64,000 nt of DNA from positions 37,586 to 101,585 of the forward strand of contig CAVJLN010000001.1 in the NCBI GenBank assembly GCA_963650485.1, given 5' to 3'. This stretch comes from Suilimivivens sp963650485. GTDB taxonomy: Bacteria; Bacillota; Clostridia; Lachnospirales; Lachnospiraceae. Under the pieces are notes generated by a model. The model was not told where the DNA came from, did not search any database, and was given only the letters and a program-made list of their open reading frames with translations. A program made the translations under genes and the position numbers. Position 1 is the stretch's first letter. The number at the start of each line of letters is the position of its first letter. Positions 6,656 to 15,377 of this stretch are shown one piece after another.

Positions 6656-9490
6656 ATGCTGACAACTATACCCAATAAAACAAATGAATCCCTGATACTG
6701 GAATTGTCCGAAGAAAAAGACGCCGGTACGATTGGCGGTTACTGTGAGGACGGATTCCCGATATATTATGCGAACAATAAAATTGCATATATGTTGGGAT
6801 ACGAAGATGTCGATGATCTTATAGCCGGCATTCATGGTAAGGTGGCAAATACCATACACCCGGATGATATGGAACGTGTGGTGAAGGAACTTAATAATGG
6901 TGAGTTCTATGAGGGAATGACCTATAACGTTACCTACCGCATGCCTAAAAAAGACGGGACTTCCCTGTGGACCGTGGATAAGGGCAAGGTGATACGTGCT
7001 GAGGATGGCAGACTTGCCATTCTCAGTATTTGTAAGGATATGACAGAGTTTATCGATCGTCATGCGGAACTGGAACGCTTGAACTGGTTTTCCCAATCAA
7101 CTCTTGAAAATATGCCGGGCGGATATCACAGATGTGCTGCAGAGGAAGGGTATCCTTTCCTCTATATCAGCGATCGTTTCTGCGAGATGTTTGGCTGGAC
7201 AAGGGAAGAGATTAAAACAAAATTTGATAACAAGTTCATTAACATGCTGCATCCGGAGGATACGGACACCACTGAGCAATATGTAGAGATGTTAAAGCAA
7301 AGCTCCAATGAAAATGTGATAGATGCCATATACCGCATGAAAGGCAAGAATGGCTATATCTGGGTATCCGACTCCACCTCTCGGGTTACGGTGGGGAATG
7401 AGACGTTTTATCAGGGGACGCTTACCGATATAACAAGTTTTGTTGTTAAGTGTAGGAAGCAGGATGAATCACACAAAGAACAGCTTGCAATTATCAATGC
7501 TTTGTCCCAGAGCTTCAGAAATGTATTTGTTGCAAACCTGAGTGAGGGAACTGCACGGGCTATAAGACTTGACGATAACTATAATGTAAGAGCGATCAGA
7601 GATGTGAACGGTCAGACATTCCAGTTTGATGCCGTTGTTGACCGCTGGGTGCGTGAAACCGTCCATCCGGATGATAAGAAGCGAATAAAGGAAACGCTGA
7701 ATGTCAAAAATATCAGACAGATATTCGCCAGTCAGGATAAATGTGTTGGCACTTATCGTAATATAGAAGATGGTGTAGAGCATCACTACCAGTATGATTT
7801 CAGAAGAGTCGGTGATACAGATAATGTTGTAGCAGGATTCCAGCTTATCGATAAGATTGTAGAAGAACAGAAAGAAAATCAAAAGAGAGAAAAGGTACTT
7901 GAAGAAGAACGGCTCAAGGGAGAAAAAGAGCATGCAGAGGTTATTAATTCTCTGTCAACTATTTACTCCACAATTTTCCAGGCGGATATCATTACTCATG
8001 AATATGAAATACTAACCAGTGTGCCGCTCATGGGAATGGTTGTTGCAAGTAAAGGTACTTTTGATGATGTAGAGGATACGATCATAGAAACCTTTATGGA
8101 ATCGGAATTCAGAGAACCGTTGCGTGAATTCCTGGATTTGAATACACTGGCTGACAGACTCGAAAAGGTAAACACTGTAACAACGGATTACAAAGCACCT
8201 ACAGGCCAGTGGATGCAGGCCCGTTTTATTGTGAAACGCAGAGACAAAAATGGAAGAGCAGTGGAAACCCTGTATGTTGTTCGTGATATTACAGAGGAGA
8301 GGACGAGGGATCTGAAACAGAAGGAGTTCTTGACGCAGACTCTGGAAGCAGCACAGCAGGCCAACAAGGCAAAGACAACATTCCTTAACAATATGTCTCA
8401 TGATATCCGTACACCGATGAATGCCATTATTGGGTTTACGACGCTGGCACAAATGCATCTGGATGATCCTGCGCAGGTGAAAGATTGTCTTAGAAAGATC
8501 AGTACATCAAGTAATCATCTGCTGAGCCTGATCAATAGTATTCTGGATATGAGCCGGATTGAGAGTGGCAGAGTAAAACTTGATGAGAAGGCCGTGCACA
8601 TACCGGATTTGCTGCATGATCTTAGAACGATGATTCAGAGCCTTGTTAATTCAAAGAACTTAAATCTTTTTGTTGACGCACAGGATGTTGTACACGAGGA
8701 CGTGCTGACGGATAAGCTTCGTCTGAATCAGGTGCTGCTGAATATTGTAGGTAATGCCATCAAGTTCACACAGTCTGGCGGAGATATCATGATACGTTTG
8801 ATGGAAAAGCCTTGTAGTCTGAAGCATTATGCAACATACGAGTTTTCTGTGAAGGATAATGGCATTGGTATGACGAAGGAGTTTATCGGGCATATATTTG
8901 ATGCGTTTTCCAGAGAATATAGTTCTACCGTCAGTGGAATTCAGGGCACGGGACTTGGTATGACTATCACAAAGAATATCGTGGATATGATGGGCGGTGA
9001 CATACAGGTAGAGAGTGAAGAGGGCAAAGGTTCCCTGTTCAGGGTTACACTGAACTTCCGCCTTGTTGATGAGCCGGTTAAGGAAGAAGAAAAGACAAAG
9101 TGCTACGATTACAGCGGTAAGCGTGTACTTCTGGTTGAAGACAATGAACTGAACCGGGAGATTGCTGCGACTATTCTGGAAGAGACCGGCATGACGGTGG
9201 ATAGTGTAGAGGATGGTGATATTGCGGTTGCGACAATTGACAAAGAACCGGCAGACAAGTATGATCTAATCCTGATGGATATTCAGATGCCGAGAATGGA
9301 TGGATACACCGCCACCAGAGAAATCAGAACTCTGGCTGACAATAAGAAAGCTAATATTCCGATTGTAGCCGTGACGGCGAATGTTTTCGAGGAGGATAGG
9401 AAGAAGGTGATTGAGTCCGGCATGAACGGACATATCATCAAACCAATCAGCATCGAGGAGATTGCCAGGGTGCTGGATCAGATACTTTGA
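6656..9490 (+). CDS. Soluble multi-PAS hybrid sensor histidine kinase with receiver
   Basis: This is a hybrid two-component kinase (944 aa). It has PAS-like sensor domains at about residues 25-135 and 150-265, probably another before 410 and one at about 430-555. A dimerisation/phosphoacceptor domain follows with H582 in SHDIRTPMN, then a HATPase domain (NAIKFT, DNGIGM, GTGLGM; about 680-800) and a receiver domain (825-944) with phosphoacceptor D875 in MDIQMPRMDGY. No signal peptide or membrane segment is seen, so it should sense a cytosolic signal or ligand. No separate response regulator or phosphotransfer protein is adjacent. It follows the PerR-like gene by 33 bp, so redox sensing is possible but unproven. 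Confidence 0.92.
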   Translation: MLTTIPNKTNESLILELSEEKDAGTIGGYCEDGFPIYYANNKIAYMLGYEDVDDLIAGIHGKVANTIHPDDMERVVKELNNGEFYEGMTYNVTYRMPKKDGTSLWTVDKGKVIRAEDGRLAILSICKDMTEFIDRHAELERLNWFSQSTLENMPGGYHRCAAEEGYPFLYISDRFCEMFGWTREEIKTKFDNKFINMLHPEDTDTTEQYVEMLKQSSNENVIDAIYRMKGKNGYIWVSDSTSRVTVGNETFYQGTLTDITSFVVKCRKQDESHKEQLAIINALSQSFRNVFVANLSEGTARAIRLDDNYNVRAIRDVNGQTFQFDAVVDRWVRETVHPDDKKRIKETLNVKNIRQIFASQDKCVGTYRNIEDGVEHHYQYDFRRVGDTDNVVAGFQLIDKIVEEQKENQKREKVLEEERLKGEKEHAEVINSLSTIYSTIFQADIITHEYEILTSVPLMGMVVASKGTFDDVEDTIIETFMESEFREPLREFLDLNTLADRLEKVNTVTTDYKAPTGQWMQARFIVKRRDKNGRAVETLYVVRDITEERTRDLKQKEFLTQTLEAAQQANKAKTTFLNNMSHDIRTPMNAIIGFTTLAQMHLDDPAQVKDCLRKISTSSNHLLSLINSILDMSRIESGRVKLDEKAVHIPDLLHDLRTMIQSLVNSKNLNLFVDAQDVVHEDVLTDKLRLNQVLLNIVGNAIKFTQSGGDIMIRLMEKPCSLKHYATYEFSVKDNGIGMTKEFIGHIFDAFSREYSSTVSGIQGTGLGMTITKNIVDMMGGDIQVESEEGKGSLFRVTLNFRLVDEPVKEEEKTKCYDYSGKRVLLVEDNELNREIAATILEETGMTVDSVEDGDIAVATIDKEPADKYDLILMDIQMPRMDGYTATREIRTLADNKKANIPIVAVTANVFEEDRKKVIESGMNGHIIKPISIEEIARVLDQIL

Positions 9491-9646
9491 CGGAGCAAGG
9501 TTTATGTGAAAGAATCTGTTTAATATTGTAGGAAATTTTGGCCGAGCAGCGAATGTGTTAAAAATGAGCCGATTCCGGAGCTGCCGGCAGCAGCACCTGT
9601 TGAATATAATAGAGCGGTCTGTCAGCAAACCGGAGGAGTAATATAG

Positions 9647-9692
9647 AAATCCCACAGAAGCTTCCTTATTACAGGAAGGATCTGTGGGATTT
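9647..9692. terminator. Bidirectional terminator between kinase and pfp
   Basis: AAATCCCACAGA (9647-9658) pairs with TCTGTGGGATTT (9681-9692), with an inner CTTCCT/AGGAAG stem. Convergent genes flank it, so it can serve both. The rest of 9491-9740 shows nothing I can support as a gene. Confidence 0.85.
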
Positions 9693-9740
9693 GTTTTGCT
9701 TATAATGATTTATCAGATTTTAAAGCTGCATATAAGCAAT

Positions 9741-11402
9741 TTATTTTGCCTGCTCAAGAGCAAGAGTCACGGTTGTGATATCGCAAACCTCGGTCGGTCC
9801 GTAGTACTGGATTGCACCGGGATACTTGAAGCAGGTATCTACAGACCACTCCTCACGGTGAGCCTCGAAGTACTTGAACGGTGCACCGTCAAGCTCAACA
9901 AGAGCCTTCTTGATAACCGGCTTGTCTTCGCCATGTCTTCTTTCAATGTTCATCATCTTGGTGATCGGCATACCACCTGCAACCCATTCACTTGCGGGAG
10001 CAGAAAGGTTGGAAACCTTGGATAAGTAGCCGTTGTAACCATACTGGATGAGCATGAATGCATTGTAGCCTAAGGAGTAGCAGTAATCAGAGTCAAAGTT
10101 GGAAGGGAAAGCGCATCTTCCTTCATAGCCTAAGAAGTGATGAAGGGCACTGAACTTACCATTGTAGGTTCCGGCTGCTTTTCTTGCTGCTAATTTATCC
10201 TTAACAAGAGCAGAGAATAACTTCTCGGATTCGATCAGGGAAACCTGAACATTTCCGTGAGGATCTCTTTCAAGGAATAACTGCTGCTGGATGGCCTGAG
10301 GAAGGATTGCGAATACCTCCATGGATTCCTTGGTTAAGCCTTTCTCGATGAAAGCGTACTTTTCTTCCCAGGTAGGAAGTGCGTTGAAGGCATCGGCCTT
10401 GCTTCCGGCAAGAAGCTCGTTGATTTCCTGAATTAATACGGAGAATTCCGGTACGAATTCAACAACACCTTCGGGGATAATTGCAACACCGAAGTTCATT
10501 CCCTTGGCAGCTCTTGCAGCTACGGAATCAGCAATGTAATCAGCGATTGCGGAAAGGGACATCTTCTTGGCTGCAACCTCTTCGGAGATCAGACAGATGT
10601 TCGGCTGGGTTTCCAGAGCACACTCTAAGGCAACATGGGAAGCGGAACGTCCCATAACCTTAACGAAATGCCAGTACTTCTTAGCGGAGTTTGCATCTCT
10701 TTCGATGTTACCGATGATTTCACTGTAGGTCTTGGTTGCGGTATCGAAACCGAAGGAGCATTCGATATCTTCATTCTTTAAGTCACCGTCGATGGTCTTC
10801 GGGCATCCGATTACCTGAACGCCGGTGTTGTGTGCTGCAAAGTACTCTGCGAGAACAGCAGCGTTGGTATTGGAATCATCACCGCCGATGATTACGATAG
10901 CGGTAATGCCATGCTTCTTGCAAACCTCAGCAGCAACTGCGAACTGTTCGTTGGTTTCAAGCTTGGTTCTGCCGGATCCGATGATATCGAAACCACCGGT
11001 GTTACGGAACTGGTTGATGTATTCGTCCGTCATAACGATGTAATCATCCTCGATCAGTCCGCTTGGACCACCCTTAAAGCCGTAAAGCTCGTTCTCCTTG
11101 TTGGTTGCCTTTAATGCATCGTATAAGCCGCAGACAACATTGTGTCCGCCGGGAGCCTGTCCGCCGGAAAGGATAACGCCGACGATCTGCTTCTTCATAT
11201 CGGAAGTGTTCTGACCCTTCTCAAAAGTGATTTCCTTCTTACCATAGGTATTCGGGAAAAGTGCCTTGATCTTCTCCTGATCAGCAACACTCTGTGTTTC
11301 CTCGCCTTCCTTAACACAGATATCTGCAATTCCGTGTCTGAGCATGCCCGGAAGCTTGGGAGCATACTCATATCTGGCTTTCTGTAATGGTGAAATGCTC
11401 AT
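9741..11402 (-). CDS. pfp: Diphosphate-fructose-6-phosphate 1-phosphotransferase
   Basis: This is the PPi-dependent phosphofructokinase (553 aa), a reversible glycolytic enzyme that uses pyrophosphate instead of ATP. The N-terminal half has the phosphate loop GVILSGGQAPGGHN and the GGDDSN motif, where the second Asp replaces the Gly of ATP-dependent enzymes. PKTIDGD and MGRSASH, the fructose-6-phosphate and catalytic regions, follow. The length is typical of the long-type PFP in Clostridia and plants. RBS AAAGGAGAG precedes the ATG. It is a single-gene unit with a hairpin-forming leader. Confidence 0.95.
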   Translation of the reverse strand: MSISPLQKARYEYAPKLPGMLRHGIADICVKEGEETQSVADQEKIKALFPNTYGKKEITFEKGQNTSDMKKQIVGVILSGGQAPGGHNVVCGLYDALKATNKENELYGFKGGPSGLIEDDYIVMTDEYINQFRNTGGFDIIGSGRTKLETNEQFAVAAEVCKKHGITAIVIIGGDDSNTNAAVLAEYFAAHNTGVQVIGCPKTIDGDLKNEDIECSFGFDTATKTYSEIIGNIERDANSAKKYWHFVKVMGRSASHVALECALETQPNICLISEEVAAKKMSLSAIADYIADSVAARAAKGMNFGVAIIPEGVVEFVPEFSVLIQEINELLAGSKADAFNALPTWEEKYAFIEKGLTKESMEVFAILPQAIQQQLFLERDPHGNVQVSLIESEKLFSALVKDKLAARKAAGTYNGKFSALHHFLGYEGRCAFPSNFDSDYCYSLGYNAFMLIQYGYNGYLSKVSNLSAPASEWVAGGMPITKMMNIERRHGEDKPVIKKALVELDGAPFKYFEAHREEWSVDTCFKYPGAIQYYGPTEVCDITTVTLALEQAK

Positions 11403-11439
11403 GTTACGTCTCTCCTTTATTATTTTGGTAACTGTTTGA

Positions 11440-11518
11440 CACGATATTCATTGGATCGTGCAAAGTTCCTTCTTTTTGCATACAGCATAATTCTAATATA
11501 TTTTAGGAATAAAGTAAA
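11440..11518 (-). promoter_or_regulatory. Likely pfp promoter and leader hairpin
   Basis: On the minus strand TTTACT (11513-11518) and TAGAAT (11490-11495) lie 17 bp apart. The leader then carries CACGAT/ATCGTG arms (11440-11460). These could form a hairpin or an operator. The promoter -35 is a weak match. Confidence 0.4.
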
Positions 11519-11694
11519 CCGTTGTGTCGAAAATATTACACAGGGAAGCTTTTGTATTGAAATTGCCGACGCTTATGTTATACTTTATTCTAAATCTGAA
11601 CGGACTGGTAATCTGTCGGCCGTATTCCGGCATTACCGTCAATATAAATGGCTGAATCGATACGAAAATTTAACAGAAACGGAGAATTAGAACA

Positions 11695-12330
11695 ATGGAT
11701 ATGAAACAGAGAAGAGATATGCAGCTTGCTTATGTGGCAGATGAGGCGGTTATGGAAGAGATGATTGAGTGCAGAAAAATTCTGCAGAAACTTAACTTTT
11801 CTGACCGATCGGATCTGCAGGCAATTTCCCAGATCGTCAAGGAGCTTCTGGGTAAGTCGGATGGTGCATTTATTAATCCGCCCTTTTACTGTGACTACGG
11901 TTCCCATATTGAGGTCGGGAAAAATTTCTTTGCCAATTATAACTGTACGATCATTGATGTTGCTAAGGTGAAGATCGGTGATAACTGTCAGATGGCTCCG
12001 AACGTGGCAATCTACACGGCAGGCCATCCCATTCATCCGGACACGCGTAATTCTGCCTTTGAATATGGCAAAGAGGTTACGATTGGAGATAATGTGTGGC
12101 TGGGAGGAAGTACCGTGATCTGTCCCGGAGTGCATATCGGAGATAATGTGGTAATTGGAGCAGGGAGCGTTGTTACGAGGGATATACCATCATGGACGGT
12201 TGCGGCTGGCAATCCATGCCGTGTGATCCACAGGATCAGTGAGGAGCATCGGAACAAGCTCTTTCGCGGGGAAGAGATTGATGCAGAGGCATTTCGTGTG
12301 ATTATGGAACAGGAGAAAAACGAATTATAA
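11695..12330 (+). CDS. Maltose/galactoside O-acetyltransferase-like protein
   Basis: This is a left-handed beta-helix acyltransferase (211 aa) that moves acetyl from acetyl-CoA to a sugar hydroxyl. The N-terminal Mac domain (about residues 4-58) is followed by hexapeptide repeats from about 75 to 185, with the catalytic-type His in TAGHPI and the end motif GAGSVVTRDIP...AAGNPCRVI. The family is usually 180-210 aa. The ATG at 11695 has a weak ACGGAG site. The natural acceptor cannot be deduced. It is divergent from pfp. Confidence 0.88.
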   Translation: MDMKQRRDMQLAYVADEAVMEEMIECRKILQKLNFSDRSDLQAISQIVKELLGKSDGAFINPPFYCDYGSHIEVGKNFFANYNCTIIDVAKVKIGDNCQMAPNVAIYTAGHPIHPDTRNSAFEYGKEVTIGDNVWLGGSTVICPGVHIGDNVVIGAGSVVTRDIPSWTVAAGNPCRVIHRISEEHRNKLFRGEEIDAEAFRVIMEQEKNEL

Positions 12331-12408
12331 GGATCGCAAAATGGACAGAAAAGATCTGAAGGATGGACGGAAACGGAGAGAGAGCCTGAGGGAAAGGAAA
12401 TAAAGCCG

Positions 12409-14289
12409 ATGATGAATAAGAGGAAATTGGAGCTTTTAGAATGCTTGCCACAAAGCACATTCATTGCAGGCAGCGAGCTTGCAGCAAAGCTGAAGATCAG
12501 TGAAAAAACCTGCAGAGGACTGATGGGAAGTCTGATGCAGGATATTCACGAGGCCTCGGCAGACATTGCCGTTAAAAAGGGCAAAGGATATCAATTGACC
12601 GTTTGCGATCCGAATCGGTTTGAACAATGGCTTACCTTAAATAAAAGGGAGCTGACGGAAACCATTCCTCAGTTCTGGGATGAGCGAATCAGCTTTGTCT
12701 TAAGCTATCTTTTAAATCAGAGAGGGTATGTAAAGAGAAGGGATCTTGGAGAACTGCTTTATGTCTCGGAGAAAACAATTTCGGCCGTATTAAAGGAAAT
12801 CGAGGTTATTCTGCAGCAGTATCGTCTCTCTTTGGAGAAGACAACAAGAGGGGTACAGATCAAGGGAACAGAATTCCAGAAAAGACAATGTATCCTGAAC
12901 TATTTTCTTCGTCAGAATCATGATTGGTATGGATGGAGAGAGGAAGACCCTGAGGAAGAAAAAAGAATGGCGGATCTGGTATTAAAGGTGCCCGGGCTGT
13001 GTATTTCTTCACAGGGACTGGATAGTTTGATGGATTATCTTCTGGTAATGAAGCATCGGATGAAGCATGGGTTTATGGTGGAAAGATATGAAGATATCCC
13101 CCGGGTGAATTGCGAGATGGCGGAAAAGGTGTACCGGATGCTGGAGGAGTCGGGTGAAATCTGTGAAAACAATGAGAATGAGATCGTCTGTATACAGGTC
13201 TATTTAGATGGAAACCTGCTGAGAGGGAAGCTTGGAGGAACCCAGAATTTCATTACGCCGGTATTTATCAGCCGGATTGCGGACAGCATATTTGATAATA
13301 TCTATAACAATTATAAGATTGATCTGCGCAGCAATCTCTTGATGAGAATGGAGACCTGCAAGCATTTGAAGATACTGGATATCCGGATCCGTTACGGAAT
13401 CCGGCTGGAAAATCCGCTCCTTCTTGATATCAGACATCAATATATCGAGTCCTACATGCTTGCACAGCAGGCCGTGAAGATCGTTGAAGAAGAGTATGGA
13501 ATTTCTTTGTCTGAGGATGAAACAGGATATTTTGCATTATTGTTTGAAATGTATTATTGGGAGCAGAATAAATCAGAGTTTGATGAGAAGCCGGTGATTT
13601 TAATCTGTACCTCGGATGATGTTTCTTCTCTGTATCTGTGTTTTTATCTGAAGAAAAAATTTGACAGGTTTGCAAGAAAAATAATGACATGTCATCTGGA
13701 GGATCTTGCGAGCCAGGATATGAGCAGGATTGACTATATTCTGTCTACGGTTCCGGTGAACCGGGATCTTTCCGTTCCGATCATTATGATTCCGAACTAC
13801 GTTACGGATGATGAGCTGTTTCGTATCGAGACGGAGATGAAGCAGCCCCGCAACTCCTATATGGAATCCTTTTTTGATGAACGGCTTTTCTTTACGGAGA
13901 TAGAGGGAAAGGACTGGCAGGAGGTGATTCAGAATATCTGCAGGAAAATGAAAGAAAAGATTGATCTGCCGGAAAGCTTCTGCGATGCGGTTTTGCAGAG
14001 GGAGCGCAGTAACAGTACGGATTTTGGTTTCCTGGCAGCCGTGCCTCATCCATGCAGGCTCGTTACGGACAGAATGATTGCTGTCGTGGCGATTTTAAAA
14101 AAGCCGGTGATGTGGGAAAGGCAAAAGGTACAGCTGGTGATATTGTCGTCTGCCGGCAGGCATGAAAACAAACGAAATACGGCAGAGCTTTTCCATTCCA
14201 TATGCCGGTTTGTTACGGATGAGGATAAAGTAAGAAAGCTGCTGGAAAATCAGGATTTTCAGACGTTCATGAAGCTTCTAAACAAATAA
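12409..14289 (+). CDS. PRD-containing transcriptional regulator of a PTS locus (BglG/MtlR type)
   Basis: This is a 626-aa activator with a modular layout: N-terminal HTH (about residues 1-70), a second Mga-like HTH (about 85-150), PRD1 and PRD2 (about 190-400), an EIIB-like domain starting near FDEKPVILICTSDD, and a C-terminal EIIA-like domain with VPHPC as the candidate phosphohistidine site. Such regulators are phosphorylated by PTS proteins and switch operon expression by sugar flux. It stands directly upstream of EIIB and EIIA genes and very likely controls them. The ATG at 12409 or 12412 may be used; no strong RBS is seen. A terminator follows. Confidence 0.88.
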   Translation: MMNKRKLELLECLPQSTFIAGSELAAKLKISEKTCRGLMGSLMQDIHEASADIAVKKGKGYQLTVCDPNRFEQWLTLNKRELTETIPQFWDERISFVLSYLLNQRGYVKRRDLGELLYVSEKTISAVLKEIEVILQQYRLSLEKTTRGVQIKGTEFQKRQCILNYFLRQNHDWYGWREEDPEEEKRMADLVLKVPGLCISSQGLDSLMDYLLVMKHRMKHGFMVERYEDIPRVNCEMAEKVYRMLEESGEICENNENEIVCIQVYLDGNLLRGKLGGTQNFITPVFISRIADSIFDNIYNNYKIDLRSNLLMRMETCKHLKILDIRIRYGIRLENPLLLDIRHQYIESYMLAQQAVKIVEEEYGISLSEDETGYFALLFEMYYWEQNKSEFDEKPVILICTSDDVSSLYLCFYLKKKFDRFARKIMTCHLEDLASQDMSRIDYILSTVPVNRDLSVPIIMIPNYVTDDELFRIETEMKQPRNSYMESFFDERLFFTEIEGKDWQEVIQNICRKMKEKIDLPESFCDAVLQRERSNSTDFGFLAAVPHPCRLVTDRMIAVVAILKKPVMWERQKVQLVILSSAGRHENKRNTAELFHSICRFVTDEDKVRKLLENQDFQTFMKLLNK

Positions 14290-14320
14290 AAAGGTAATGA
14301 ATAAAAGGTAACGATTAATA

Positions 14321-14369
14321 GGTAACGATTCGCAGTCATGTGTTGTATGACGGAATCGCTACCTTTTTT
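14321..14369 (+). terminator. Terminator after the PRD regulator
   Basis: GGTAACGATTC (from 14321) pairs with GAATCGCTACC, enclosing an inner GTCAT/ATGAC stem, followed by TTTTTT. The outer arms resemble the dispersed GTAAC palindrome. Confidence 0.85.
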
Positions 14370-14498
14370 ACTTTATAGGAAATTCCGCCGGAATTTCCTA
14401 TAAAGCAAAAAGCTCCGTAGGGATGCGCAGCTCGCGGAGAGGAAATTAGTTGCTTTGCAACACCGCTCGCGCGCAAAGAGTTCGCTTGCGAACTCTTT
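14370..14498. repeat. 129-bp multi-hairpin dispersed repeat, copy 1
   Basis: It begins immediately after the T-tract of the preceding terminator. In order it holds a 16-bp palindrome (CTTTATAGGAAATTCC and its complement around GCC), a CTCCG/CGGAG stem, GTTGC-TTT-GCAAC, and AAAGAGTTCGC-TT-GCGAACTCTTT. Copy 2 (38942-39069) differs at four positions; copy 3 (50710-50765) keeps only the 5' half. It has no coding potential. Confidence 0.9.
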
Positions 14499-14641
14499 GT
14501 TTTTTGAGCAGCCATTTTCTTCAGCAGGGAAGCAAAGGGCACTTATGGAAGCGGTAATATACTGGATTGTTAGCAGAAAACAAAAAAACTAAGATAGGTT
14601 ATGAAAGTAAGAGGAATGATTCCTACGAGGAGGTGAGCATA

Positions 14642-14944
14642 ATGGATTGTATTGTTTTGATGTGTTCGCAGGGAATGTCTACAAGCCTGATGGTTCATAA
14701 AATGAAGGAAGAAGCAGAGAGGACAGGATACCAATGTGAAATTGAAGCGTATTCCGTATTGGATATGGATGAGGTGAAGCAGCGTGCAGATGTCATTCTT
14801 TTAGGACCGCAGATCCGTTATAAGCTGGAAAAGCTTAAGGAGCAGTGCCGGAATATCCCAATCGTGGTGATTGACCAGATGGATTATGGCACAATGAACG
14901 GAAAAAAGGTTCTTGCAATGGCAAAAGAAATGATTGGAGCATAG
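14642..14944 (+). CDS. PTS system lactose/cellobiose-type EIIB component
   Basis: This is a small cytosolic phosphocarrier (100 aa). The phosphocysteine is C8 in LMCSQGMSTS at the end of the first strand, typical of lactose/chitobiose-family EIIB. The rest keeps the family pattern, including LLGPQIRY and the C-terminal helix. The ATG at 14642 follows GAGGAGG (14627-14633) by 8 nt, so longer upstream readings are wrong. EIIA follows after 2 nt. No EIIC permease is found in the locus, which is unusual. Confidence 0.92.
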   Translation: MDCIVLMCSQGMSTSLMVHKMKEEAERTGYQCEIEAYSVLDMDEVKQRADVILLGPQIRYKLEKLKEQCRNIPIVVIDQMDYGTMNGKKVLAMAKEMIGA

Positions 14945-14946
14945 AT

Positions 14947-15270
14947 ATGAAGAAAGAACTGGAAATGAAATGCTGCAGTCTGATCGCACAGGTGGGTGAT
15001 GCCAGATCCAGTTATATTGAAGCAGTACGGAAAGCGTCAGAGGGAAAGCTGGATGAAGCAGAGGTACTGATGAAAAACGGGCATATGTCATATGTATACG
15101 GCCATAAGATCCACACAGAATTGATGATGCTGCAGTCCGGAGCAGAGAATCACACGTATGATCTGCTTCTGATGCATGCGGAGGATCAGATGATGAGTAC
15201 GGAAACGGTTGAGATCATGGCAGAACAGTTTATCCGTCTGTATCAGAAGCTGCAGACAGATAAAGAATGA
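14947..15270 (+). CDS. PTS system lactose/cellobiose-type EIIA component
   Basis: This is an all-helical trimeric phosphocarrier (107 aa). H77 in LMHAEDQMM is the phosphorylation site that passes phosphate from HPr to EIIB. Its length is normal. It starts 2 nt after the EIIB stop, so the two are translated together. Without an EIIC in the cluster, the pair may serve a distant permease or act as a phosphorylation relay to the upstream PRD regulator; both are inference. Confidence 0.92.
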   Translation: MKKELEMKCCSLIAQVGDARSSYIEAVRKASEGKLDEAEVLMKNGHMSYVYGHKIHTELMMLQSGAENHTYDLLLMHAEDQMMSTETVEIMAEQFIRLYQKLQTDKE

Positions 15271-15377
15271 AGATTATGGGATCATTCTGGCAGTATCATA
15301 GGAAATCGTTAAGATGCGCAGGGTATAACAGAAGAAACCGGAACGATTACAAAGACACGAGGAAAGGAAAGCAGAAT

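Noticed and set aside
9530..9643. Possible gene remnant after the hybrid kinase
   Set aside because: A short frame ends at 9643 with no start and no recognisable similarity, so I could not separate it from chance.
11436..11690. Plus-strand frame of 84 codons between pfp and the acetyltransferase
   Set aside because: It begins inside the likely pfp leader and promoter, has no RBS, and its composition is not protein-like.
15267..15377. N-terminal extension of the carboxylesterase
   Set aside because: The extra 37 residues overlap the EIIA gene and lack an RBS, and the ATG at 15378 fits the family start.
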